A stretch of DNA of 64,000 nucleotides from Strongylocentrotus purpuratus (Eukaryota > Echinodermata > Echinoidea > Camarodonta > Strongylocentrotidae): the NCBI RefSeq assembly GCF_000002235.5, contig NW_022145604.1, positions 28,989,291 through 29,053,290 of the forward strand. The letters run 5' to 3'. The first letter of the stretch is position 1, and the number at the start of each line of letters is the position of its first letter. The translations under genes and the position numbers were made by a program. Below, piece after piece: positions 23,601 through 35,620 of the stretch. A model generated the notes under the pieces. The model was given only the letters and a program-made list of their open reading frames with translations, was not told the DNA's origin and ran no database searches.

Positions 23601-26328
23601 CATATATACATTCTCAAGTATATGTTTGTCCTTTTGTTTTAATAATGTATTTATGCTTTTCTTCTGTGCATGCATGTACAACAAGACGAATCACCGCTTG
23701 GACAACAAATGGAGAGTAAACAATAAATATGAATACATATAGATGTATATGACATATATTCATATACTGTATACATTACGGTAATGTTTATACTACATAA
23801 TATGTCTATGTATATATAATATATATAAACGATATTTTCCTAAAGGCCTCACTAGACGGACATTTGGAGCGAAAAAGTGAGTCAATAAGTAGACATTGTC
23901 ATGGTAGGAGGACAATCCTGTGTCCTTTAAACGTTTGCACGTTTTATTTCTCATAGAAGGCCTCTTTAACAAAAATATATCTCTCTATAATTTTTACTTA
24001 AAGATACTATGTCCCTTTTGCAGCCAATATCAAAATATGAAGAGCTTGATTCCAAAAGGAGCTAAATCCATATTTTATCAAAACTGAGTTTTTTGTCGTA
24101 AAATAATGGTGTCCTACATGGGGACAAAATGCACTATATCACATTCTAAAATTTTACCAGGAAGTATGAAAATTTTTAGTTACAATATCATGTTTCATTC
24201 CAAAAGGAGCTAAATCCAAATTGGTTTCTTTCCAAAAGGAGCTAAATCCACTTGTGAGTAAATCACCTTGTTTGTTTCTCCACTTTCCCTTCAGCCATGT
24301 ACCTTCATGTTGTTATTTATGTTAAAGGTGTCGCCCTGGACCAATAATATATAATAAGAAATAAAATGTACCAGTTATTTCTGATTTTTTTTCTAAATTA
24401 TTGAAATTTGTGGATTTAGCTCCTTTTGGAATGAAACATGGATTTAGCTCCTTTTGGAATGAAACGGATTTAGCTCCTTTTGGAATGAAACTGTAAAATG
24501 TTGTTTACTTTCTTTTCAAAAGGTATTTTTAGATGTGAATTCACTGTAATTATTTAAAAGGAAAGGTTTGCTACTAAATTAAAATAAATTTCAGTCACTT
24601 TATTGAGAAAATATTATAAAATTTTACAAATTTTAGGTACAATATCATTTTTCATTCCAAAAGGAGCTAAATCCACGAAAAATAAAAATCTAAAAATTAA
24701 TAAAAAATCAGAAATAACTTCTAGATTTTTTAAAATCATATATTATTAGTCCAGGTTGACACCGTTAACATATATAACAGCATGAAGGTACATGACTGAA
24801 GGGAAAGTGGAGAAATTAAAAAAGGCGATTTACTCAGAAGTACCGAAAGTGGATTTAGCTCCTTTTTGGAATGAAACTCTTCATATGTAGAACTTTGCAG
24901 GATTTATGAATATATGTCATGTATGTACTGTCTGTGAAATTTAATCATTAGCGGTGTCTAGTATTCCAATTATGCAAGGAAACCCGTTTACCTTCTAGAC
25001 TTCACTATCAGACACTATCGAGTGACTGACTAACAATTTCTTTTCTTTGGTAATAACATAAAATAAATGAGCTGTAACAGGTACATGAACATTTGTCTCC
25101 ATCAATAACCCACTACGTACTAGAAATTTCCAAAATTAAACTGATTAAATTTTTGTGCAGCTCAAAACGTACCACCATTCGGTAAAAGGGTCTGAAAATC
25201 AGACTATTACTTAGGTAATTGCAACAACTAATTATCGTTATTTTCCCACTAAAAACCATTTTTAGGCCCTTTTGTTTTGAGGGAAGTTCTAAATTAGTAT
25301 TGCTTTTTCATTTTTCTGGCCTGCATGCACATGGGACATATAGTACCTGTTAAAGGTGTCATTAGACGGACATTTGAAGTGGAAAAGTGAGTAATTAATT
25401 ATACATTGTCATATTATAGGAGGACAATAATTCTAAATATAAGTTTTATGGTTAAAGTAATTAGGTGTAATGTTAATATTTAAAAAAATCGTTGGAACAT
25501 TGTGGAAGGTGTAAAAAATTAAATTTGCAAGCAAACTTCACAATTAAAAAATTGCACTCAATTTGTTATATTATTGGATAATGATAAAGCGTAAATCTAG
25601 TGGCAAACGAGATTTGTCAATATATCAGCCTAAGTATTAAAGACTACGTCGTAATCTGTTTGACTTTGCCTCATTTACAGGTCACTGAGTGGTCGGAGAC
25701 ATCCTTTTGTGATACACAGCCGCAGCCGACCACAAATAATGCGTTTATTTTGGTACATGTTGTACGCATAGCTAGTACTCGCGAATGGCTAAGGGGGAGT
25801 TGGTTTGTTAATCGCATTTGGATATTCATTAATGTACGTAATCCTAACAGATAGCCACTATGCTATTTATATAATCATGATTTTTTTTTTTTGTAGTGCT
25901 ATAATTCTTCGCAGTTGATGCCATTAAATTACAACAAGGGTAATAATATACCCAAGCATTGTTATTTGAAGCATGCATGCGATCGTCTATTCTTAAGTAA
26001 ATGTTCATGGTCTACTCCCAGCCGATCGCTTATACAGTTACATTACAGTATCGGGAGTGGTACCCATGCCCCCCCCCCCCCCCCGGCACATTCACTTCCA
26101 TGAAAAATTAAGTTGCATGGTCTTATAGTTATAGTATTTAAAAAAAAAGGCTTGTACGTTCTACTTCACTTTTCTAGCAAAGATATCTAGTCTACTCTTA
26201 CCTGACACAAGTCTTTGCCATAGCTGTCTCTCTCCGTCAGCTGCAAACTGCACAAAGATTATCCCAACAGCCAAGGAGACGACTGCTACGAATGCAAGCT
26301 TCACTCTCAAAGCTGTAGTTCCCGCCAT
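14666..26328 (-). CDS. GH3-domain-containing protein, copy B (complete, 640 aa)
   Basis: Exons on minus: 26328-26202, 23052-22027, 21413-21278, 21033-20869, 20496-20354, 15613-15516, 14893-14666 (TAA). The start is ATG in ATCATGGCG, with A at -3 and G at +4; an in-frame ATG 12 bases upstream is the alternative. Predicted features: signal anchor residues 11-29, further hydrophobic segments about 44-66 and 73-86; ATP-binding TSGTTGK 174-180, GATEG 394-398, YRFRYGD 460-466, and QYKVPR near the end. This suggests a membrane-anchored adenylate-forming enzyme, related to vertebrate GHDC, substrate unknown. Complete internal exon lengths equal those of copy A. The last codons differ (DNSSYSM instead of GRSMHSNKSL) because a LINE tail supplies the stop. 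Intron 5 carries an L1-like LINE, intron 2 a short TTAA element, and the 3.1 kb intron 1 a foldback. The reading frame is otherwise intact, so the gene is probably functional. Confidence 0.9.
14945..15265. repeat. Triplet microsatellites in GH3 copy B
   Basis: GATGGT, ATA and ACT triplet tracts fill the last intron. They correspond to those at 6115-6295 in copy A, inverted and of different length. ORFs rich in Met, Ile, Leu or Thr in this stretch are translations of the repeats. Confidence 0.75.
15832..19918 (+). mobile_element. L1/Tx1-like LINE, nearly complete ORF2, in GH3 copy B intron 5
   Basis: The element starts just 5' of the ORF2 start and ends in an A-run (about 19903-19915). Flanks repeat AAAGATTA (15824-15831 and 19913-19920), an 8-bp target duplication overlapping the A-tail. 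Copy A has the unbroken site near 5355-5370 (CGTATAATCTTTGCATAT on plus). There is no ORF1, so it is 5'-truncated. It lies antisense to the host gene. Inserted after the GH3 duplication. Confidence 0.9.
15880..19668 (+). pseudogene. LINE ORF2: endonuclease and reverse transcriptase
   Basis: One frame runs from ATG 15880 to TAA 19666-19668 (about 1262 codons) without a frameshift, broken only by in-frame stops at 16012, 17026 and 19459. N-terminal apurinic-type endonuclease motifs: HNVNGL, LLQETHS, IYAPN, GGDFN (about 16302), LSDHDHV. Reverse transcriptase: AFIKGRYIEEG, ALDLTKAFDSISH, SRGVRQGDPLAPLLF, YADDI with the catalytic Asp pair at 17992-17997 (about residue 705). The carboxyl end has a CX2CX8HX4C knuckle (CTLC...H...C, about 19289-19345), typical of L1-group ORF2. 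Length matches intact L1-group ORF2, so the copy is young. The product would nick DNA and prime reverse transcription, but this copy cannot make it whole. Confidence 0.9.
19919..20350 (+). mobile_element. tRNA-derived SINE with ATT tail in GH3 copy B
   Basis: The head GTGTACTGGATTAGTGG (A-box region) and GTTCGAGTCCCGCC (B box) are followed by CTCCACCCAGGTGGAGAG, GGTACCTTGTAGGAA and TTTGTAGGCGCCTTGAGC. An ATT-type microsatellite then reaches the exon 5 donor at 20353. It is the exact counterpart of the SINE at 4793-5365. The same 3' module (GGCGCCTTGAGC) is familiar from sea urchin SINEs. The L1-like LINE landed just 5' of this SINE. Confidence 0.78.
21746..21912. mobile_element. Short TTAA-flanked element in GH3 copy B intron 2
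   Basis: The 159-bp sequence starts GCCCGTCTGGAC and ends GTAGTACAGTGGGGC, with TTAAA on both sides. Copy A has a single TTTTAAGATTAAG at the empty site (about 3106-3118), which proves a TTAA-type target duplication. Relatives lie at 51415-51610 and 63245-63440. It carries no coding capacity. Confidence 0.78.
23053..26201. other. GH3 copy B intron 1, repeat-rich
   Basis: The intron carries a dispersed repeat twice in the same orientation (TTAGACGGACATTTGAAG-type, about 23845-23940 and 25350-25445). A second repeat, around GCAGTTGATGC, lies at about 23250-23330 and 25865-25940. The foldback cluster at 24034-24890 sits between them. Poly-C (26071-26083) lies near the 5' end. No other gene is seen. 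Confidence 0.6.
24034..24890. mobile_element. Foldback cluster with eight copies of CCAAAAGGAGCTAAATCC
   Basis: The core CCAAAAGGAGCTAAATCC occurs forward near 24052, 24200, 24232 and 24657 and inverted near 24413, 24440, 24466 and 24844. The outer ends are TATGAAGAGCTTGATTCC and its near inverse GGAATGAAACTCTTCATATG. Segments 24240-24425 and 24660-24850 are imperfect inverse copies of each other. The pattern looks like two or three TIR elements nested or tandemly inserted into their own ends. A simple single copy lies at 62792-63043. No reading frame is present. Confidence 0.8.
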
Positions 26329-26561
26329 GATGGATTGCATGGAATTGATCTGATGTATCATAAGGTGGAGAGGTGCGAGTACATGTACCATATACGCGAT
26401 TAACTGACCTTATCGGTCGATTGGTCATTGTGCGGTGCGAATGGTTGGTGTATTTTAACCGTTTTGTCGTCTGCACCGACATAGAAAGAAAAAAAGAATA
26501 TTAGTCTGCTGGCACAGACCCTTAAAGTCCGTCTCAACTAGTTTGGCAGGGGGATTAGACC

Positions 26562-27023
26562 CAGTGGCGGATCCAGGGGGAGGGGGGAGGCCTCCCCCCC
26601 CCCCCCCAGGAAAAAGTGTGTATTTTTACATTTTTAAACATTAATTTCACCTTTGATGGGCCCACCCCCCCCCCCCCCCTTGCGCTCAAAGTGGTGTGCA
26701 ATTTTTCAAATTTTCGAGGACCAAAAAAAAAAATAGTGCTCACTACTGCTGGGAACACGCATATGCGTACCCTAAATAACATCCAGTGGGGGGGGGGGGG
26801 GGCGGGGTTGGTGGTGATGGTCGTAAGCATGAATATGCCGGTGGTGGTTGTGATGGTGTTAATAGGGGGTGGTGGCAGTGGTGGATCCAGGCGGACCGGG
26901 GCCGGGCCCCCACCCTTGGGAGAAAAATGTGTAGAACACGTAAATTTTACTTTTTGGGAGGAGATGGGTCCCCTACCCTGGCGCTCAAGGGGGGGGGGTG
27001 CGATTCTCAAATTTCCGAGGGCC

Positions 27024-27059
<36 letters not shown>

Positions 27060-27170
27060 CCCCACTTAGCGAATTATCGGCCGGCGCGATTTTCAAATTT
27101 TCGGGAGCAAAAGAAATTGTGCTCACTAACCAATATATATATTTTTTTTTTGGGGGGGGAGGGTTGTTTG
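26562..27170. mobile_element. hAT-like short elements with long poly-G/C runs
   Basis: CAGTGGCGGATCCAGGGGG starts at 26562 and a relative, CAGTGGTGGATCCAGGCGG, at about 26876. Both are followed by similar interiors (CTCAAAATTTCGAGG-type and GCGCTCAAG), so the block is at least two tandem copies. The terminal CAGTGGCGGATCCAG matches the complete 134-bp element at 39724-39857. Runs of 10-30 C or G are part of the elements. The large Gly/Pro-rich ORFs here are artefacts of these runs. Confidence 0.65.
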
Positions 27171-28656
27171 TTTCTTTAGTTTATTATTCGTTAATCTCAT
27201 TTGTTAATTATATATCTTTCTCTGGTCCAGAACTTTATCACGAGGCGGTAACAGAGTATATTGTGCATTCTATGCACCATGTTCACTATATGAAAAATAT
27301 TCAAGATAACTGAACTTCTCAAAATATGATAGCACCAGAGTTAACAACAATAACACGGTCTAGTTCGCTGATCAACAATTTGTAATTGCTCATCCTCAAC
27401 CTTCCATGACAAGATACCTATTCTGTCATATTGACGGAGCTGAAGCAAGCAAACAATGGCCTTTCGTGACTCCTTACTGGCTTTCATTAACCTCTCTCAA
27501 ATTACCGATGAACACAAAATATAATTGGAAATGACGTCTCATTTTCCCCATCAATTTGGTATAGACATAGAGCGTGTAAAATGTCATTGCATATTCCTTT
27601 CATTATTCCATTTCTATTCTGTCCTATACCGAAGTTGAACGCTGTTATTTAGAAACCCAGAAATAGTTTCCATCAAATGTCGAGGCAACGTTAATGCAAA
27701 AACAAATTATGTTGAAGCATTATGAGGAACCCATTTAGCTTACTTGCCAGCTTGTATTTTCTTAAATGTCAGATATAGTTGTTAGCTCTAGGAATCAAGC
27801 GAATTTTCTTCTTTTTTTCTTCAAGAAGGTAGGCATTGAAACGAATCTTTGTTAGATCTTGCACAGCATTCTAAATGAATTCCTTCAATATATTTTGTAT
27901 AAAGGAATGGAATGAGTTGCAATTTGATATTAAAACAAAGACAACACTGTCGTAAATACCTTTTTCCCAAAGCTTTGAAGATTTTTTTTAATTCTTCCAT
28001 TTTATCCCATCTTGTGTTGTTGCGTGCGTGCGAACGCAGTAAAGTTTAATGTCAGTGACGAATATTGAGCACCAGATGAAGCCAGCGCACGTCCCTTGTT
28101 TTGTACTTTACGGGTGGAAATGAAACGAGCGTTTCAAAAGAGGAGAGCTCTTATTTCTATGGGAACATGAAACAAAACGGTCGTAACTTGTTCCATAAAT
28201 TGTCTTATTACCTCCGTCTCTGGAATTGGTCCCTGAAATTTTGCACAATCAAATGTAATGGCTTTCCAGTAAATGGAACAATTCAATTAAGTGAAAACGG
28301 ATAAAGTGAACATAAATATTTTTTATGGGAACAAGCTACACAAAACTGCTTAGTATAACCTTGTTAAATAAAAAAAGAAATCACCATTATGGTGGCGTCT
28401 CAAACACACATTCGCACACACCCACACAACCCCACACATAGAACCACTCTTTTAGAATTTGTCGATTAATTCTATTCGTGCTTCACTTGGTATTCTTAAT
28501 CTTTGAAGTCAGGATGTGTCTCTTCAGTGTGCGTATTTTCATGAGGAAGCCTTTATTGTATACACAATAAGTGGATTTTATAAATTCGAACATTTCCGGC
28601 GATCCGCCTAGTGACCTGGCGACATTGAATCCGGGATTTAATGCGTCCGATCGAGA
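27171..28656. other. No gene recognised
   Basis: AT-rich intergenic sequence. A 67-codon ORF at 28101-28304 has no domain. The 5' exon(s) of the gene beginning at 29498 could lie here, but I cannot point to one. Confidence 0.45.
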
Positions 28657-28896
28657 TACACTTTTATTTCCACAGCGTCAAATTTCACTCTGAATGGCGT
28701 CAGCTGGGAGTCAACTCTATTCCAAAGTGACACGGAAAAGGAGTCATCTTGACTCTGAATTGAGTCATTTCTCAGCTGATGCCACACAATCCGAGTCAAA
28801 TTGATTCGGAATCCGTGTCACTTTAACTAGGAATAGAGTTGACTCCCAGCTGACGCCATTTAGAGTGAAATTTGACGCCGTGGAAATAAGAGTGTA
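28657..28896. mobile_element. 240-bp foldback TIR element
   Basis: TACACTTTTATTTCCACAGC and GGAAATAAGAGTGTA bound two arms of about 75 bp that are near-perfect inverses (CAAATTTCACTC, GGCGTCAGCTGGGAGTC, AACTCTATTCC). TA flanks both ends. It is followed by a short degenerate GGTTAGGG tract. Non-coding. Confidence 0.75.
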
Positions 28897-29497
28897 TAGG
28901 GCTAGGGTTAAGGTTGCAATTGGGTTAAAGGTTAGGATAGGGTTAGGGTAAGATTATTAGATATGACTGTAAGTCAAGGGTTGAGATTAGGAATTCGGTC
29001 AATGTAGGATATTGACTGTGAAACAATATTTTCATCGGAACAGTTTTCTAACAACCGACATTTTGGGCGTAATGTTATTACAAGGAGATAAAAGGGTGGT
29101 TTTTTCATTTTAACCAATACATGTAGATATCAGCGTCTTTTTGTATTGAATAAATGTTTGACAGAAAAATTCGTTTCATGAAAATTCATGATCATTGATT
29201 AAATATTTCAGCATGTATTTATCTATTTTTCCAGTCTTTAAAACACGGCTCTAAGGTTTCCCTTTACGTTACCTCTCCCCGAAAGTCTAGATTTTAAACT
29301 ATAGATTGGGATATATATAGGAAGAAAGTAAAATACATACTTATAGATTACAATCTCATTAAATAAAAAATAAAAAACATAATTTAAAGTACATGATGAG
29401 AATTGTGACTTGCTTCCGTGGCAATGTATTGTTTGGGTTAGGAATATTATCTTGTCGTATTGAAATGTTATACGTTCTTGTTCAATCTGTTTTCTAG

Positions 29498-30216
29498 ATC
29501 AGAATCTACTACCCAATCTTGCTTACCGTGATAGTTGGAACCGGTCTACCAGGTAGGTCTATAACATCTTTATTTCTTTCTCAGTTTTATTGACTGCCTA
29601 TTGTCGATCGGTCTTTACCTCTGATGTTATAATATTCGGAATCCCTTTATTCATAACCTTTTGAGTTGAAAAAATTTGCCAAAAGAATTGCCGAAAATAT
29701 CTTAAACAAGCAAAAATACCCATGTGGCACTTCATGTTCAAAGGGGGGGGGTGGGGGTCACACGGGACCTCCTTTGTGCGACATCTTTAACAATCATACA
29801 CAAACACAATAATTTATAAAGATAAATCTTTCAGGATAGAAAAATTGAAGCTTTTTGTCTGACTTGCACTCATTGGAATAACTCATTATTATTCGATTTC
29901 AGAGTACCAATAGTCTCGTAACCATTGTTAAGCAAAGAAATATGCTTTATAATTTCAGAGCCCCTCCCTCCTTTTTTGTTTTTAATAGATTTATATACAT
30001 GTTGACAGTTGTAGGTAGTATAATTGTCGTTAATATCCACTTTGCACGTTTGAAATCAAAGTCAAGTGGCGGATGCAAAATTCTTTAAACAGAGTAGGTG
30101 AGCATTTGTCTCTAAAATCGCCAAGAAAGAAAAAAAAAGTATTTTATTCATTTCACCATAGTTTGTTCTTCGTAAGTTCTTACCGTGGTGCCCCCTTTCT
30201 CCCCCTCCCCCCCCCC

Positions 30217-30261
<45 letters not shown>

Positions 30262-32661
30262 CCCACAGGTGTACATGGCCAGTCATGTCACGACAGACTT
30301 GATGATGCGTCAACGACATTTTTTCGACTCCGATGTCGAAGAAGTCTTCTTAGCAATGACTCGATGATCGCGTCTGAGCGCGACCTAGCACCGTGGATTC
30401 CAAAAGGGTGTGGAATAAGAAACAGTAGACAGCACGAAATTTGCAGCGTTCTCGGTAAATACAGAACCAAATATGTCGGATAAATCAACAGATTTACCCA
30501 TTTAAGAGCTGGATGTATAGCAATCAATTTACTTGAAATGAAATATTGATTAAAGAGAAGTACTTCTTCCAATGCCGGATCCAGAATTTCCTGTCCGGGG
30601 GATAGTGGTGCACTTCTCAGAAAACATTCTGAAAAAACAAAATAAAGAGTTATGATCACATGTTACTTACCTTCTTCACAATAAAACAAATCTAATCCAG
30701 GTGCTATTGGGGCATAAAATGGCTGCCGGGGAACCATTAAGGGGAGTATTTCTTGTTTTGCCCGCATTTTGCCAATATCTTTCCTGTCATTTCATTTTTT
30801 TTTTAAATAACGATTTCTTTTCTTCAGCGACGGAGAAACCTCAATCATATGAAACTCAACCATCTACAGTGCCCCCAACAGCATCAACGTCACCTTTAGA
30901 TGATGGAGACTGCCATGGTTCTCTTGCTCGGAGCGGTAACTTCACAGGTAATCAAAGTCATGTGTTTCATGGGCATGTCATAGACGTATCCAGGTATGGA
31001 CCTCAGGAGGGACAAGCGAGGAAACAATGGAGGGGCGGATAGCACCCCCGACCCCAAAATATTTGGGGGGGGGGAAGAAAAGGGGAAGGGAACTGGTGGA
31101 TTGAAAGTTTTAAATACTAAGACAATTTTTAATGTGCGGGAAATCTGTCACGATGGACACCTCTCCCCCTCCCTCCTTGCCCCTCTTTCAAATAGTGAAC
31201 GTATTAGTGATGTATACGATTCCGACGTACTGTGTTTTATTATGGCATAATAAGTACGATATATTTCCCTTAGCGCTTTAGACATTATGAACTTGGAGGA
31301 CATAAACATAAAACATAACAAATGCTTTGTTTGTTCTTTGTAGAACATTAATATAACAGTGATTGATTGATTGAGCGGGTTGGTGATATTCTCAATTCAT
31401 TATCATGCCATTTCTTTAGGTGATATCCATCTCCGGACTACGAAATGTAATCTTGTAAGAAAGCGGTATCCTTTTGAAAAATTGCCGCCTGTCCCAGCTG
31501 ATAAATCCATGAATTTGAGTATTCGGTTTTCTACTCAGTCGGTAGGCACTACCTTTATCGCGCTAGCAGAACGATCTACATACCATTCGCCTCAGAGAGC
31601 AGATGAACCACTCTACAGCATACGTAAGATGATCAAAATGTATCACTATTTAATTATAAATCATACAAAATGAATGATGCTATCATACTAAAGCAACCAA
31701 ATATTTTGAGACTTCGATCAGGTGTGTCAGTCTCGGGCGTTGCATTACGTAATCCTGTTATCGCATATTGATGGGATTTTGAACACGGACACGATATACA
31801 AAATAAAACGATACCACCTTTTTCCCTAATGATGGTTGTCCGAATATGATAGAAATAAAGGAAGGGCACCAACATCATTCTACCCCCACCTATTCCAACA
31901 CCTATGTGTGAGTTGTTCAATCGATGAAGGTAGGTCATTTTGTAAGTTCTGTACATTTACCGCCGAAATAGGTAATTTCTTATGGTTTACAGGCATCTAC
32001 CATCTACAGTCAAAGGCATTGGCGTTGGTGATGGGCGGGGGGGGGGGCATAGGATCATCAATCAAAATGGCGAAATCCCCAGGAAAATCAAAAGATAGAG
32101 GGAATATGAAGGAATGAAGACGCTGCGACACCTCCCATACCCTCCCTTAACCAATGGCCCTTTTCATGTCATCCATCGAGTAAAGCATGTGTAGCCCCCC
32201 CCCCCCCCCCCCCATTATGCCAGTTCCCGTATAGCGGTGGAATCGTTTATGGACCTGTTGGTTATTGGCTTGAAAGGACTCAACTGTGCTCCCTGCCCCT
32301 TTGTTTATAAATATCTGGATACACCGATATTTGTTTAATGCTTCTGGCCAAGAGCACGCATTCATTTTATCTGTTTTGTTGTGTTCTCGTAGATATAGGA
32401 GGAACATCTCATCTCATTCTTCGGTGTAGGACTCAATGTGTTTTAGCTCGGCAACGCAACCCATCTTATGGACCGAGTAGTAACAGAACGCTGTCAATCC
32501 TCGTCACGTACGAGCAGGGAACCATCAAGATGTTCAATGATCACGACCGAACCCCGTTCATGACATACACCGATCCTCACCCGCTCACTATTCGTCATGT
32601 TGCAATTTGTAAATACACGACCGAGGGAAGATTTGTTATTCATGTCTGTGATTCGTATTAA
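29498..32661 (+). CDS. Secreted FAMeT (Methyltransf_FA) domain protein, first exon missing
   Basis: Predicted exons: 29498-29552, 30269-30454, 30828-30947, 31420-31623, 32393-32661 (TAA). Every intron falls in phase 1, the symmetric arrangement common in extracellular proteins. The first listed exon encodes IYYPILLTVIVGTGLPG, a likely signal-peptide core, so the initiating Met should lie in an unseen 5' exon. Next come a Cys-containing region of unknown type, a Thr/Pro-rich linker (ATEKPQSYETQPSTVPPTAS), then the domain. From IRFSTQSVGTTFIALAER to GTIKMFNDHDRTPFMTYTDP and RHVAICKYTTEGRF it follows the farnesoic acid O-methyltransferase-like family (G-T-I, then TDP-x-PL). In most animals this domain is a carbohydrate/ligand-binding-like module rather than a proven methyltransferase. 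Product at least 277 aa; function unknown. Confidence 0.68.
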
Positions 32662-34160
32662 CTCACGTACAGTGAATCCGATCGCAAAGGCTTTCGAAGA
32701 AAATCAACCTAAGGCGAATTCAATAGCCTTGGCCATCACCTATTGAAATGTGCGAATATTACAAAGATTTGTTTTCCTTCTCAACCTCTTTCGAGGTATT
32801 TATTAGCACTAACATATGTATATACAATTTTTGTTTAAACAATCATAATTTTACAGCAACCATTGATAACAAAATTTGAACTTTACCTTCTTTTCCAAAT
32901 GTATAGTAACTAACACTTTACAGATATGATTTCCCCATAAAATTAAAATTAACCCATAAAGAATTTGCGGGTTTTGTTAACCTATGAATGTACATTTTGT
33001 ATAATTTCGATAGACTGTTTCTGTGCTATGTTGCCAATAAGATTTATCATATCGTAAGTTACATCGTCCACTTTATAGTCTATCACTAGAAGTTCTTCGC
33101 TTAAATATATATTTATCTTGCAATGGTGATATAAAAGCCTTTGAAGGATTTCCAAAATGTTCGTACGAGTTTACAGTGTAATAAAAAATGAAAAGTTATT
33201 TCACTCTCCTCACACTGTCTACATTTGCTGTCATTAAGAACACCATTTTAGCAAATTTTCTTTTGAAGGTAAACTACTGTTCAGAAATTTTATATTAAAT
33301 TGCTAATCATGATTTCCCTAAATTGTAAATAACATTTTCCAATTGAAAAAGTCTGGTAATGACAAAACATTAGACCAAAATGATATAGTTGACGATTGTT
33401 GAGAAACCCATGCACTCAATATTGAATATACCCTTTTTTGTAGTTATAGAACGAAGAGATATATCATCTCCTGTTTTAAGTGTAATTTAATCATCTTCAT
33501 TTCGTTAGCAATTAATGGTATTTTCTCTAGACCTCATCTTATTAAAAAAGATATATTGCCTAATCAGAACATGGTTCCCTTATGCAATAAGTTTGCGTCT
33601 AAACATTAATTTTTCAGGCCCCAAGTTGGCTTTTTTTTTGGGGGGGGGATTCTTTGTGACCGTCTCTTTAGTTTTAAAAGAACGACATTTCGACATGTCT
33701 GACATTTTTTCAAGAAAGAAAGGCAGTTATACTTAGATCGATAGTTTGTTGCGAGTAACCCCAGCACATTTCACATGGACAAATTGCTTAATAGATCTAG
33801 TGCTAAACAATTAAGAAAACCCGTTAAATTCATAACAGTAATAATACAATTATTTTCGTTGGATCCTAAGGCTGTAAGGCATTGTCCTATTTTTGTTAAT
33901 AAAAGTGTAGTTACTCGTAGTGGTAGACAAACCAAACCAAGTGATATTTTAGACTTATAACTTAAAACTGTATATTGTATACTTAGTCTTTAGCTCATGT
34001 TTATTGTGTTTTAGAAATATAAAATGTACCATATCTTACTTTGTTTTATATCTTTCTGTATTGTATTGTAAATATGTTGTGCTTTCATACCCCTGACGCA
34101 GGTCGATAAAGTCAAATAAATACAATCTTATCTAAATCTAAATCTAAAATCTTATCATCG
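32662..34160 (+). mobile_element. Unclassified dead mobile-element 3' region
   Basis: AT-rich sequence ending in CTAAATCTAAATCTAAAATC-type tail (about 34128-34150), as at the 3' end of a mobile element. A 61-codon piece at 33775-33960 ends in SGRQTKPSDILDL, which resembles the carboxyl tail of a retroelement Pol. Family and age are uncertain; it is a fossil without recognisable LTRs. A short poly-G run lies at 33632-33648. Confidence 0.35.
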
Positions 34161-34869
34161 AAGTAGAACGATAAAACCAGCAATATTAGTATATTAGAAT
34201 CGATTCGCGCACAAGAGTAGGATATATTCATCAAAACAATGAATTGCCATTCGTTTGTGAATCGAGTTGCTTTCATTTGATTCGTTTTTGTCTTATTATG
34301 GACTCTTATCTCAATATAAGGTTGAATAATGAATAAAGAAACATCATGAATATCATTTATCTTCGTTTTGATATCTTTTACTTTACCTTTATGTATTTAG
34401 TAATTTATATACGTAACTATTTACTCGTGAATATGCTTTAAAAAAAAAATTAAAAAAAATGTTGTCACTTCAAGGTACATTGATATATTTGACAAATGAT
34501 TCACACACCAGTGAAAATGAACATTTAATTATATAATGCATTGAACATTATGCAGCTTATTTACGTATCAAATATCTTTCTTCACTTATCTGAAAATGGA
34601 TATCCACTGGGCCATGCCCTGCCACCTGCTGTCATGGGTCACCTACGTCATGATTGCATTGTTCATTACTTCTGTGCCCGCACTTCGTTTGGTAATACTC
34701 ATTTAAAATCCTTCATAATGACTTGAAGGCTGGGTTATACTAATCATATATATTAAAGTCGCAACCCTCATCTTCATAATGATTGTAACTCAGTTTTCGG
34801 ACTTCCTTGTAAACTAAATCGGCCCAGCATAGCTGACACGGTGTCACTATGGATGTTATCACAATTATA
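34161..34869. other. No gene recognised
   Basis: AT-rich intergenic sequence with an A-run near 34440-34460. A 61-codon ORF (34541-34726) shows no domain. Confidence 0.45.
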
Positions 34870-35620
34870 ACAATAACAATAATAATAATGAGTTGAATTT
34901 GAATTTATTAACAACATAACACAATGTTACAAATGTATTCTAGTGGGTTACAAAATAACAATGAAACAGTTGATGTCGTATACATATCCATACATGAGTT
35001 ACAAAGAAAAAGAAAATGTCCATAGTTGAACCATTGTGTACCAAATTCATCATATCATGTCATATCAAACCTGTGAATTAGACATAACTTAACATGTTGC
35101 TGTAATTGAAATTCGCAGAGTTAACTGATTCAAATAAAGGATATTTTAAACTTAAAAACTTAAAATGTTGTTAAAGGGAGAACCAAAAGTTAGCACGAGT
35201 GCTAGTCGGGATTGGTTCTCCAAGTTTTCTAAAACTGTATGCAAAGTCATACTATATATTCACACTCAACAATTAAGCAGGAATATTTATTTTGACTTAA
35301 TAGCATATTATTTGATCCTTATATATGATTTATCTCTGCTGAAGAGTTTAATCTGAGATTTTTACGAAATGATGATCTTGTTTTTCTTCTCTTATATTTA
35401 TGGGCAAATTGTTCCACAGCTTTGCTTCAATGAATTAAATTGAAAAAAGTCCCATGTCTCGTACTACATTTAGGTACTAGTAATCGTAGCATTAAATGTT
35501 CTCTCCCTCTTGTTCTATACATGTGATTCATTAAATCAAAGTAATCCATTAACGAATGTGGTAAATGTCCTTTCTGCAGGTCATATACAAATGCTGATAC
35601 TGAATGCTCCCCGGGTAATT
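34870..35620 (-). mobile_element. 5'-truncated LINE fragment
   Basis: On minus, about 35500-35340 encodes LVPKCSTRHG and, after a frame change, EAKLWNNLPINIREE. These are the PK-x-RTRHG and LWN-x-LP marks of a CR1/Jockey-type ORF2 end. The 3' UTR runs to an ATTATTGTTATTG tail near 34860-34890. At least one frameshift is needed to connect the two peptides, so the copy is dead. Confidence 0.6.

Noticed and set aside
26555-27313. Gly/Pro-rich ORFs of 150-190 codons on both strands
   Set aside because: Direct translations of poly-G/C runs in hAT-like short elements; no conserved domain and frames depend on run length.
28897-28950. Interstitial telomere-like GGTTAGGG tract
   Set aside because: Only a few degenerate units; too short and irregular to call.
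33775-33960. Host gene ending in SGRQTKPSDILDL
   Set aside because: Reads like the tail of a retroelement Pol and is followed by an element-like 3' tail; treated as a fossil of uncertain family.
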